Source: Ideonella_A sp963843805 (GTDB taxonomy: Bacteria > Pseudomonadota > Gammaproteobacteria > Burkholderiales > Burkholderiaceae_C). Taken from it: a stretch of 64,000 nt of DNA. The stretch is taken from assembly GCA_963843805.1 (NCBI GenBank), contig CAWJLY010000009.1:372001-436000 (forward strand). Direction: 5' to 3'. A model generated the notes under the pieces. It ran no database searches and had not been told where the DNA came from. It was given only the letters and a program-made list of their open reading frames with translations. Both the position numbers and the translations under genes were made by a program. Below are positions 55,413 to 63,218 of the stretch, in pieces. The first letter of the stretch is position 1. The number at the start of each line of letters is the position of its first letter.

Positions 55413-55898
55413 GTGGCGCCGCTGGCGATCTCGGCGCCTCGCGCACCGAAGATTCCCGAGAGCGTGCTGGTGGTCATTCACAGCGATGACCACCATGTGC
55501 TGCTGATCGAACGCAGCGACCACCCTGGTTTCTGGCAGAGTGTCACCGGCTCGAAGGATTCGCTCGACGAGGATCTGGCCGAGACCGCTGCGCGCGAGGT
55601 GGCCGAGGAGACCGGCATCGTTGTCGGCTCGGCGCAAGTGCCATTGACCGGACTGCGCAACTGGCAACTATCGAACGTCTACGAGATCTATCCCCATTGG
55701 CGGCACCGCTACGCCGACGGGGTGATGTTCAACACCGAACATGTGTTCGGGCTGCGCGTGCCGCGCCAGATACCGATTCGGCTCGAGCCGCGCGAGCACC
55801 TTCGCTTCGAGTGGCTCGACTGGCGCGCTGCCGCCGACCGCTGTTTTTCGCCCTCGAATGCCGAGGCGATACTGCAGCTCCCACGATTCGTCGATTGA
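55413..55898 (+). CDS. nudB: dihydroneopterin triphosphate diphosphatase NudB
   Basis: Nudix hydrolase of the folate pathway: removes pyrophosphate from dihydroneopterin triphosphate. 161 residues. The Nudix box ends A-A-R-E-V-A-E-E-T-G-I; F-W-Q-S-V-T-G-S-K-D-S-L-D-E precedes it, with the aspS-linked NudB family layout. Further text N-V-Y-E-I-Y-P-H-W-R-H-R-Y matches the family. GTG start at 55413, just after aspS. Confidence 0.9.
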   Translation: MAPLAISAPRAPKIPESVLVVIHSDDHHVLLIERSDHPGFWQSVTGSKDSLDEDLAETAAREVAEETGIVVGSAQVPLTGLRNWQLSNVYEIYPHWRHRYADGVMFNTEHVFGLRVPRQIPIRLEPREHLRFEWLDWRAAADRCFSPSNAEAILQLPRFVD

Positions 55899-55920
55899 TC
55901 GCTCGAGAGGCCCCTGCAAT

Positions 55921-56703
55921 ATGAAACCGCCCCCCTCGACGATGCGCCCCGGCCAAGGCCTGCGCATCGCCACTTACAACATCCACAAGGGCGTTCGCGG
56001 CGTCGGCCCGCGCAAGCGGCTGGAGATTCACAACCTGGGCCTGGGCATCGAGGCGCTCGATGCCGATCTGGTCTTTCTGCAAGAGGTTCGAAGTTTTCAT
56101 CACGGCGAGGCGAAGCGCTTTGCGCGTACCGTGTCTGGCTGGCCCGAACTGGCACAGGCCGACTTTCTGGCCCCCGAAGGTTATTCAGTTGCCTACCGCA
56201 CCAATGCGGTGACGAAGTTTGGCGAGCATGGCAATGCGCTGTTGTCGCGCTGGCCGCTCGGCGATATCGGTCATCACGATGTCTCCGATCACCGCTTCGA
56301 ACAGCGTGGCTTGTTGCACGTTCCGGTGCAATGGCATGGCGGCATCCTGCACGCGGTGGTTGCCCATCTGGGCCTGACCCATTCGACCCGCGTTCGCCAG
56401 GTACAACGCATTGCCGATTTCATCGAGAACCAGGTGCCGCGTGGCGAGCCGGTGGTGCTCGCTGGGGATTTCAACGACTGGGGCGAGAAACTCGATCTGC
56501 CGATGCGAGAGATGGGGCTGGCGCGTGCATCGTCTGCCGGGCCCCTGTCCAAGCTGACCTTCCCATCCCGAGTGCCGCTCTTTTCACTCGATCGCATCTA
56601 TTGCCGCGGCTTTTCGTGCAGCCAAAGTTTCGTGCCGCGTGGCAAGGCCTGGGCCCGCATGTCGGACCATCTGCCGTTGATCGCCGAGCTCTTGCCCGAC
56701 TAG
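55921..56703 (+). CDS. endonuclease/exonuclease/phosphatase family protein
   Basis: 260 residues. EEP motifs: A-T-Y-N-I-H-K-G, F-L-Q-E-V, A-G-D-F-N-D-W and M-S-D-H-L-P-L, giving the expected metal and catalytic residues. In betaproteobacteria this gene regularly precedes clsB. Actual substrate (phospholipid head group, nucleic acid or sugar phosphate) unknown. The start at 55921 follows nudB by 22 bases. Confidence 0.85.
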   Translation: MKPPPSTMRPGQGLRIATYNIHKGVRGVGPRKRLEIHNLGLGIEALDADLVFLQEVRSFHHGEAKRFARTVSGWPELAQADFLAPEGYSVAYRTNAVTKFGEHGNALLSRWPLGDIGHHDVSDHRFEQRGLLHVPVQWHGGILHAVVAHLGLTHSTRVRQVQRIADFIENQVPRGEPVVLAGDFNDWGEKLDLPMREMGLARASSAGPLSKLTFPSRVPLFSLDRIYCRGFSCSQSFVPRGKAWARMSDHLPLIAELLPD

Positions 56704-56718
56704 GCGGGCAATCAACAC

Positions 56719-58044
56719 ATGGCCGCGCGCAAGAATCCGTCGTCGGCGTTGGACGATGGCCCGGCCTTGCCATCGGGTGTTCCCTGGTCGACCGCACCGC
56801 GTCCGGTGTTCAGCGGCGGCAACCGCGTCGAACTGCTGCAGGGCGGCGATCAGTTGTTTCCGGCGATGCACGAAGCCATTCGTCAGGCAACCCGTGAAAT
56901 CTGGCTTGCCACCTACATCTTCCATATCGACGACACCGGCACTGCGCTGATCGACTCTCTGGAGGCGGCCGAGCAGCGTGGGGTCAAGGTGCGTGTCGTC
57001 ATCGACGGTTTTGGCTCCAAATCATCGATCGCCTTGCTGCAGAAGCGCATGACCGGACATTCAGGGCCTGGCATCGCGCTGGCGATCTTCCGTCCGATGC
57101 ACCGTTGGTGGACCTGGCTGCAGCCGGGCCAATTGCGCCGGCTGCATCAGAAACTGTGTGTCGTCGACGGCACGGTAGCGTTTGTCGGCGGCATCAACAT
57201 CATCGACGACCGCAACGATCTGCGACATGGTCGCAGCGAACTGCCGCGCCTGGACTTTGCGGTGAAACTCACGGGCCCGGTGGTCGGCCAGGTCGAGCAG
57301 GCGGCACGGGCCTTGTGGACGCGGGCCTGGTTGGGCGGCGATTTTCGCGACGAGTTTCGCGCGCTGGCGCGCAGCAGCGAGCCGATGTTGCGATTGCGCC
57401 GGCTGATCCGCCAATTGCGAATGCCGCGCGGCGGCGGGCTGCGGCCCAGCGCCAGCGCTGTCGCGCCAATGCAGGCAGCGTTCGTGGTGCGTGACAACCT
57501 GCGCCAGCGCCGGACCATCGAGCGCAGCTATATATCGGCGTTGCGCAATGCGCGCAATCGAATCGATCTGATCTCGCCCTATTTTTATCCCGGCTCGGCC
57601 TTTCGTCGCACGCTGCGCGAAGCGGCGCGCCGCGGGGTGCGGGTCAGGGTGCTGTTCCAGGGCAAGCTCGATTACCGGATCGCCGGTTATGCCGCGCAGG
57701 CGCTTTACGACGAACTGCTTGCCAGCGGCGTTCACGTCTATGAATACATGCCGGCCTTTTTGCACGCCAAGATCGCGATCATCGACGACGAGTGGGCGAC
57801 GGTCGGCAGTTCGAATATCGATCCGCTGTCGCTGCTGCTCAATCTGGAAGCCAACGTGATCATCCGCGACGCCGCTTTCAATGACGAGCTGGCGCGCCAA
57901 TTCGACTCTGCTTTGAGCGCATCGCGCGAGATCGATCCTCACAGCCCGCGCAGCTCAGGCTTGTTTGCGATCCTGCGCCGGGCGCTCGTCGCCTGGGTGG
58001 CGTATGTCTACCTTCGAGTAGCCGGCGCGACCGGGCGGTACTGA
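56719..58044 (+). CDS. clsB: cardiolipin synthase ClsB
   Basis: Phospholipase-D-type enzyme that joins phosphatidyl groups to make cardiolipin. 441 residues. Two HKD motifs: L-H-Q-K-L-C-V-V-D and L-H-A-K-I-A-I-I-D. Near each lies G-G-I-N-I-I-D-D and G-S-S-N-I-D-P-L-S. No N-terminal membrane helices, as in ClsB and unlike ClsA. 15 bases after the EEP gene. The next gene starts 4 bases after its stop. Confidence 0.93.
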   Translation: MAARKNPSSALDDGPALPSGVPWSTAPRPVFSGGNRVELLQGGDQLFPAMHEAIRQATREIWLATYIFHIDDTGTALIDSLEAAEQRGVKVRVVIDGFGSKSSIALLQKRMTGHSGPGIALAIFRPMHRWWTWLQPGQLRRLHQKLCVVDGTVAFVGGINIIDDRNDLRHGRSELPRLDFAVKLTGPVVGQVEQAARALWTRAWLGGDFRDEFRALARSSEPMLRLRRLIRQLRMPRGGGLRPSASAVAPMQAAFVVRDNLRQRRTIERSYISALRNARNRIDLISPYFYPGSAFRRTLREAARRGVRVRVLFQGKLDYRIAGYAAQALYDELLASGVHVYEYMPAFLHAKIAIIDDEWATVGSSNIDPLSLLLNLEANVIIRDAAFNDELARQFDSALSASREIDPHSPRSSGLFAILRRALVAWVAYVYLRVAGATGRY

Positions 58045-58048
58045 TCCG

Positions 58049-59077
58049 ATGACCGACGACGATCTGGTGGTGGCGCGGCCCGAGGGTCTGTATTGCCCGG
58101 CTGGCCGGTTCTACATCGACCCCTGGCGGCCGGTCGATCGAGCCGTGATCACCCATGCCCACGCTGATCACGCGCGGGTCGGTCATCAGCACTATCTGGC
58201 GGCCACTGAAGCGGGCGGCGTGTTGCGCGCCCGCCTCGGCGATATCGATTTGCAGACCCTGGGCTACGGAGAGCGGCTGGTGCTCGACGGCGTCACCATC
58301 AGCCTGCATCCGGCCGGCCATGTGCTCGGATCGGCGCAGGTCAGAATCGAGCACCGCGGCCGCGTCTGGGTGGCGTCGGGCGACTATTTCGTCAGCGGTG
58401 CGGGCGATGTGGCCACCGATGCCAACCCGACCTGCACGCCATTCGAGGTGGTTCGCTGTGATTGCTTCATCACCGAAAGCACCTTCGGCCTGCCGATCTA
58501 TCGCTGGCAGCGCCAGGCCGAGATCCTGGCCGAGGTCAACACCTGGTGGGCCAACAATGCAACACTCGGCAGGCCGAGCCTGCTTCTGGCCTACAGCTTC
58601 GGCAAGGCGCAGCGAATTCTGGCCGGCGTCGATTCGACGATCGGCCCGCTCATCGTCCATGGCGCCGTCGCCAACCTGAACCAGGCCTACCGGGCAGCCG
58701 GGGTTGCGCTGCCGCAGACCTTGTCGATCGACGAGGCCGACGCGGATATTCTGAGCCGCGCGTTGGTCATCGCACCGCCGTCAGTCCATGGCAGCAGCTG
58801 GGCGCGGCGGCTCGGCAACGCCAGCGATGCGTTTGCCAGCGGCTGGATGCAACTGCGCGGCGCGCGACGCCGGCGGGGTGTCGACCGCGGTTTCGTGATG
58901 TCCGACCATGCCGACTGGCCAGGCCTGCAGGCGACCATTCGCGCCACTGGCGCCGAGCGGGTGATCGTCACCCATGGATACGAGGCAGTGATGGTCCGCT
59001 GGCTGCAGCAGCAAGGGCTGCAGGCCGGCAGTTTCCAGACCGAATTCGGCGACGAACGCGAAGAGGTTCGCGATTGA
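58049..59077 (+). CDS. ligase-associated DNA exonuclease, metallo-beta-lactamase/beta-CASP fold
   Basis: Predicted DNA exonuclease normally encoded with an ATP-dependent DNA ligase. 342 residues. Metal motif T-H-A-H-A-D-H-A-R; further H-P-A-G-H-V-L-G-S-A, S-G-D-Y, E-S-T-F-G-L-P and M-S-D-H-A-D-W. It directly follows clsB. Its usual partners, the ligase (61446) and the Lhr helicase and metallophosphoesterase genes, are separated from it or absent from the window. Confidence 0.9.
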   Translation: MTDDDLVVARPEGLYCPAGRFYIDPWRPVDRAVITHAHADHARVGHQHYLAATEAGGVLRARLGDIDLQTLGYGERLVLDGVTISLHPAGHVLGSAQVRIEHRGRVWVASGDYFVSGAGDVATDANPTCTPFEVVRCDCFITESTFGLPIYRWQRQAEILAEVNTWWANNATLGRPSLLLAYSFGKAQRILAGVDSTIGPLIVHGAVANLNQAYRAAGVALPQTLSIDEADADILSRALVIAPPSVHGSSWARRLGNASDAFASGWMQLRGARRRRGVDRGFVMSDHADWPGLQATIRATGAERVIVTHGYEAVMVRWLQQQGLQAGSFQTEFGDEREEVRD

Positions 59078-59147
59078 TGCACATACTGGATTCGGCTCGA
59101 TTTTTGGACGCACCGAGGCGGCGCCGGTCACAACGGGAGACCTCGGC

Positions 59148-60836
59148 ATGCGATGGCTAACGACATCCGAAAACTGGGTGAGGGAAGACAGCAACAACCA
59201 CAACTCGGTGGCGGCCGCCGCGAATTTGCTGGCGATGATCGGAGTGCCATTCGCGAAGCGACAACTGCGCACGCGAATCCGGACGCATCCGCAGTTTCCG
59301 AGCCTGCCGACGCTGATCGACAGCCTCGAAGAGGCGGGGCTCAACGTCCAGGCGGTCAGTGGCGAAACCGACGAGCTTGCCGATGTCGCCTTGCCGGCAA
59401 TTGCGCACTTGCGGGAGGGCGAGGATGGCCGCTTCGTCGTATTGACCAAGGTGGGCGCCGGCTCGCTGCGCTACCTCGATCCAAGACTCGGCTGGGTCGA
59501 GTCCAGTCATACCGACTTTGCCAAAGTCTGGAGCGGCGTGTTGCTGCTCGCCGCTGCGCCAGACGATGCAGAGCACAGCGAAGCGCGGGCGGCCCGGCGC
59601 GCTGAGCGGCTCGACGGCCTGCGCATTGCGCTGCTGCTCGGAATCGGCGGCTTGGCGCTGGTCAGCCTTGCACTGTACGCGCTGCTGACGGTGCCCTCAG
59701 CGTTTCAACCACTCTGGCCGATGCTCGTGACGGTCAAGGCGGCGGGACTGGCAGTCAGTGGCTTGTTGGTTGCATTCGATTCCGGACGTCCGGCGTCGAT
59801 GGTGCGGCGACTGTGCCCTGCCGGTCGGGTGGCGGATTGCGCAAGTGTGCTGGCCTCACCGGCAGCCAGGCTGGGTGGCTGGATTCCGATGGCCGATCTC
59901 GGCGTTCTCTATTTTGCAGGGGGATTGCTGGCGCTTGCGGGAGCTCGCCTGACGGGGGACTACGCCACTGCGCTCGGCCTGCTGACCGCACTGTTGCCCT
60001 TGACGCTGGCCTACAGCGTGTTTTCGATCGGGTACCAGGCGTTGGCGCTACACAAGTGGTGCTGGCTCTGCCTGCAGGTGATGGGATTGTTCTGGGTCGA
60101 GGCTTTGCTGATCGGGTTCGCAAGTCCGTTGCCACTGTCGTTCTGGCTGGCAGGACCGCCGCTTGCAGGCTGGGCATTTTTTGCTGCATCGTTCGTGTTG
60201 CCGGGCGTGGCTTGGGGACTGCTGATGCCACTCATCAAAAGGGGCGTCGGTGCGCAGCAACAGGCCGACGAGTTGCTGCGCCACCGGCGCAATCCGATCC
60301 TGCTGCATCATGCGCTGCAGCAGCAAATGCCGGTGGCGATCGGTCGCATCGAACCCGAGATCCAGTTCGGCGCCGAATCGGCACCACTGCAGCTGACCTT
60401 GGTCAGCCACCCGCTGTGTTCAGCCTGCCGGGAGGTTCATCTCCAGATCGAAAAGCTGGTCGCCGAATCGGCCGGGCAGATTCTCTGCACGGTCCGGATG
60501 GGCTATCGGGCGACCGATCCGGGTCGCGGCATTGCCCAGCGAGTGATTGGCATCGCCCTGGCTGACGGCGGGCTCGTCGCGGCGCAGGCGCTTTCCGCGT
60601 GGTACGCGAATCCGGCGCAGGGCGAGGCGCGTTGGCTCGATCGCTTCCCGCTTGTGCACTCCGCACAAATGTCGCGGATTGACGAGGTCTTCGAGGCACA
60701 TCGCGCGTGGGTAGCCTCCGCTCACCTCGACGGCATTCCCGCGATTTTTCTGGACGGGAAGGCGCTGCCGCGCGAGTTCTCGCTCAACGACTTGAAGGGT
60801 TTCCTTCGCAGCAGCGAAGCTGGCTACGCCGCCTGA
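59148..60836 (+). CDS. degenerate C39-like / VKOR / thioredoxin-like fusion membrane protein
   Basis: 562 residues. Residues 1-150 resemble the C39-type domain that precedes VKOR in some bacterial proteins (H-P-Q-F-P-S-L-P-T-L-I-D-S-L, then R-F-V-V-L-T-K-V, Y-L-D-P), but this stretch has no cysteine at all and Arg stands where C39 has its His, so it cannot be a cysteine protease. Residues about 155-360 are a VKOR domain with several membrane helices, loop cysteines C223 and C231 and the active pair C305-W-L-C308. Residues about 395-560 are thioredoxin-like with C424-S-A-C427. Expected role: disulfide formation in exported proteins or peptides, the N-terminal part perhaps binding a peptide. 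Substrate unknown. GGGAG precedes the ATG. Confidence 0.78.
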   Translation: MRWLTTSENWVREDSNNHNSVAAAANLLAMIGVPFAKRQLRTRIRTHPQFPSLPTLIDSLEEAGLNVQAVSGETDELADVALPAIAHLREGEDGRFVVLTKVGAGSLRYLDPRLGWVESSHTDFAKVWSGVLLLAAAPDDAEHSEARAARRAERLDGLRIALLLGIGGLALVSLALYALLTVPSAFQPLWPMLVTVKAAGLAVSGLLVAFDSGRPASMVRRLCPAGRVADCASVLASPAARLGGWIPMADLGVLYFAGGLLALAGARLTGDYATALGLLTALLPLTLAYSVFSIGYQALALHKWCWLCLQVMGLFWVEALLIGFASPLPLSFWLAGPPLAGWAFFAASFVLPGVAWGLLMPLIKRGVGAQQQADELLRHRRNPILLHHALQQQMPVAIGRIEPEIQFGAESAPLQLTLVSHPLCSACREVHLQIEKLVAESAGQILCTVRMGYRATDPGRGIAQRVIGIALADGGLVAAQALSAWYANPAQGEARWLDRFPLVHSAQMSRIDEVFEAHRAWVASAHLDGIPAIFLDGKALPREFSLNDLKGFLRSSEAGYAA

Positions 60837-60917
60837 CCTCATGACGTGGATTTTCTGAGTACAGGGTTCACGAGTTGCGTCCAATTGCAGCGGCCTGGGC
60901 TCCGGCAGCGTTGTTGC

Positions 60918-60938
60918 AATCGCCCTTGTCGGGCGATT
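60918..60938. terminator. hairpin after the VKOR-fusion gene
   Basis: Eight-pair stem AATCGCCC/GGGCGATT with loop TTGTC, 81 bases past the stop. Only TTC follows, so termination is uncertain. Confidence 0.4.
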
Positions 60939-61026
60939 TCATGCCGCGGGCCGCAAGGGCGGGTAAGCTGCGGGTGTACTCGCGAAGTTGGATATTGGCC
61001 CTGGCTTGAATGACTGGAAACTGCTC

Positions 61027-61446
61027 ATGAAAATTTTGTTGCCTGTCGACGGTTCGCCGGCATCGCTGGCCGCGGTGCGACATTGCCTGCGCCTGCGCGC
61101 CGAAGGCCTGCAATCGAGCTTTGTTCTGGCCAATGTGCAGGTGCCGCCTTCGCTTTACGAAATCGTCGTTGCGCACGATGCCGAAGTCCTGTCGGACGTG
61201 CGCCGCGACGCCGGTTCAGACCTGTTGTCTGGTGCCGAAGCGTTGCTGCAGGCCGCTGATGCGCCGTGGGAGAGCGAAGTCGTCGGCGGCGATCCCGGCC
61301 ATCTGCTGGTCGAATTGATCGAGAACTACGGCTGCGATGCCGTGGTGATGGGCAGTGGCGCGGGGTCGCCGGGTTCGGTCGCATCGGCGCTGCTGAAACA
61401 TTCGCCGGTCCCGGTTACCCTGGTCAGGGTTGACGCCGAGGCCTGA
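61027..61446 (+). CDS. universal stress protein, UspA family
   Basis: 139 residues. N-terminal K-I-L-L-P-V-D-G-S and the C-terminal ATP-binding-like G-S-G-A-G-S-P-G-S-V-A-S-A-L-L-K-H-S-P-V-P-V-T-L-V, close to the G-x2-G-x9-G-S/T pattern. Stress-linked, often nucleotide-binding. The stop overlaps the ligase ATG (TGATG), so the two are translationally coupled. Confidence 0.88.
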   Translation: MKILLPVDGSPASLAAVRHCLRLRAEGLQSSFVLANVQVPPSLYEIVVAHDAEVLSDVRRDAGSDLLSGAEALLQAADAPWESEVVGGDPGHLLVELIENYGCDAVVMGSGAGSPGSVASALLKHSPVPVTLVRVDAEA

Positions 61447-63209
61447 TGAGGCGCTTTGCCCAACTGTTCCAGGCGCTCGATGCCAGCACCTCGACGGCCG
61501 ACAAGGTGGCGGCGTTGCGCCGTTATTTCGAACATGCGGAAGCGGCGGATGCTGCCTGGGCGGTTTTTTTTCTGGCCGGGGGGAAGCCTCGGCAGACGGT
61601 GTCGACGCGGATTCTGCGCGGATTGGCTCGCGAACGTGCCGGCATCGACGATTGGCTGTTCGAGGAGTGTTACCAGGCTGTCGGCGACCTCGCCGAGACC
61701 ATCGCGCTGATCCTGCCGGCCGCCGAACACTCCAGTGAGCGCGGATTGGCTTCGTGGATCGAGGACTGCCTGTTGCCGCTGCGCGAACGCAATCCCGAGC
61801 AACAGGCCGACGCGATCACGCAATACTGGAACGAGCTGGATGCGAGCGGACGCTTCCTGCTCACCAAACTGATCGGTGGCGGCTTCCGGGTCGGCGTCAG
61901 CAAGTTGCTGGTGCAGCGTGCACTGGCTGAACATGCCGGGCTCGACGGCAAGCTGGTTGCCCAGCGGATGATGGCTTATACCGACAAGCAGGCGCGCCCC
62001 GATGCGCAGGCCTTCGAGCGGCTGGTCGCGCCAGCGCAGGCCTCGGCAGACGACGAGCAAGTGGCTGGCAGCGGCCAACCGATGCCGTTTTTTCTCGCTC
62101 ATCCGATCGAGCTGGCGCTGTCCGATTTCGAGATCAAGCTCGGACCGAGCAGTGATTGGCAGATCGAATGGAAATACGATGGAATCCGGGCGCAGGTGGT
62201 TCGCCAGGGGGAGCAGACCTGGATCTGGTCGCGCGGCGAGGAGTTGATCACCGACCGCTTTCCAGAAGTGGTCGCGCTGGCCGACGACTGGCCTGCGGGA
62301 ACCATTGTCGATGGCGAGATCGTGGTCTGGAAAGACGGTGCGCCGGCGCCGTTTGCGCTGCTGCAGCAACGCATCGGTCGCAAGACACTGACACGCAAGG
62401 TGCTGGCCGACGCGCCGGCCGGATTCATCGCCTACGACCTGCTGGCGCTGGACGGCCGCGACCTGCGCGGGCAGGAGCAGCAGCAGCGGCGCCGTGCGCT
62501 CGATGCCTTTGCGAGCAGCGCAGAGGCGCTCGGCCTGCGGGTTTCGCCCTTGCTCGAAGGTCGTGACTGGTACGAACTGGCAACGCTTCGCGAGCAGTCA
62601 CGCAGCCGCGGTGTCGAGGGGCTGATGCTGAAACACCGCCAAGCCAGGTATGGCCAGGGTCGACGCAAACAGGCCGGCCTCGAGGCCGGCACCTGGTGGA
62701 AATGGAAAATCGATCCGCTGACCGTCGATGCGGTGTTGATCTACGCGCAGGCCGGCCACGGACGCCGTGCCAGCGTCTATACCGATTACACCTTCGCGGT
62801 CTGGAACCGGCGCCCGGCCGATGCCGCCGAGGCCCAGGCAGTGGCCGATGCGATTGCCGCGCGGCGTCCGCCGGTCGACGGTGCACTGCAGCTGGTGCCG
62901 TTCGCAAAGGCCTACAGCGGCCTCACCGATGCCGAGTTCGCTGTCGTCGACCGCCAGATCCGCTCGACCACCGTCGACAAGTTCGGTCCGGTCCGCAGTG
63001 TCCGGCCAACCCTGCTGTTCGAACTCGGCTTCGAAGGCATCAACCGCAGCAAGCGCCACAAGAGCGGCATCGCGGTGCGATTTCCGCGCATGCTGCGGAT
63101 CCGCGACGACAAACCGCTGCATGAGGCCGACAGCCTGGCTGAACTCGAATCACTGCTCAGGCTGACGGCTGGAGCAGCAACGCCGGTCGGGGAATCGGCG
63201 GCCTTCTAG
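61446..63209 (+). CDS. ATP-dependent DNA ligase (Lhr/MBL-exonuclease-associated type)
   Basis: Stand-alone bacterial ATP-dependent DNA ligase of the group linked to an Lhr helicase and an MBL nuclease in DNA repair. 587 residues. The N-terminal helical DNA-binding domain is about 1-210. Adenylation motif I is E-W-K-Y-D-G-I-R with nucleophile Lys243. Further motifs are S-R-G-E-E-L (III-like), I-V-D-G-E-I-V-V-W and G-L-M-L-K-H and W-W-K-W-K (V). An OB-fold C-terminus follows. Unbroken. Coupled to the UspA gene upstream; lpxC follows 9 bases later. Confidence 0.92.
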   Translation: MRRFAQLFQALDASTSTADKVAALRRYFEHAEAADAAWAVFFLAGGKPRQTVSTRILRGLARERAGIDDWLFEECYQAVGDLAETIALILPAAEHSSERGLASWIEDCLLPLRERNPEQQADAITQYWNELDASGRFLLTKLIGGGFRVGVSKLLVQRALAEHAGLDGKLVAQRMMAYTDKQARPDAQAFERLVAPAQASADDEQVAGSGQPMPFFLAHPIELALSDFEIKLGPSSDWQIEWKYDGIRAQVVRQGEQTWIWSRGEELITDRFPEVVALADDWPAGTIVDGEIVVWKDGAPAPFALLQQRIGRKTLTRKVLADAPAGFIAYDLLALDGRDLRGQEQQQRRRALDAFASSAEALGLRVSPLLEGRDWYELATLREQSRSRGVEGLMLKHRQARYGQGRRKQAGLEAGTWWKWKIDPLTVDAVLIYAQAGHGRRASVYTDYTFAVWNRRPADAAEAQAVADAIAARRPPVDGALQLVPFAKAYSGLTDAEFAVVDRQIRSTTVDKFGPVRSVRPTLLFELGFEGINRSKRHKSGIAVRFPRMLRIRDDKPLHEADSLAELESLLRLTAGAATPVGESAAF

Positions 63210-63218
63210 AATGTCTGC

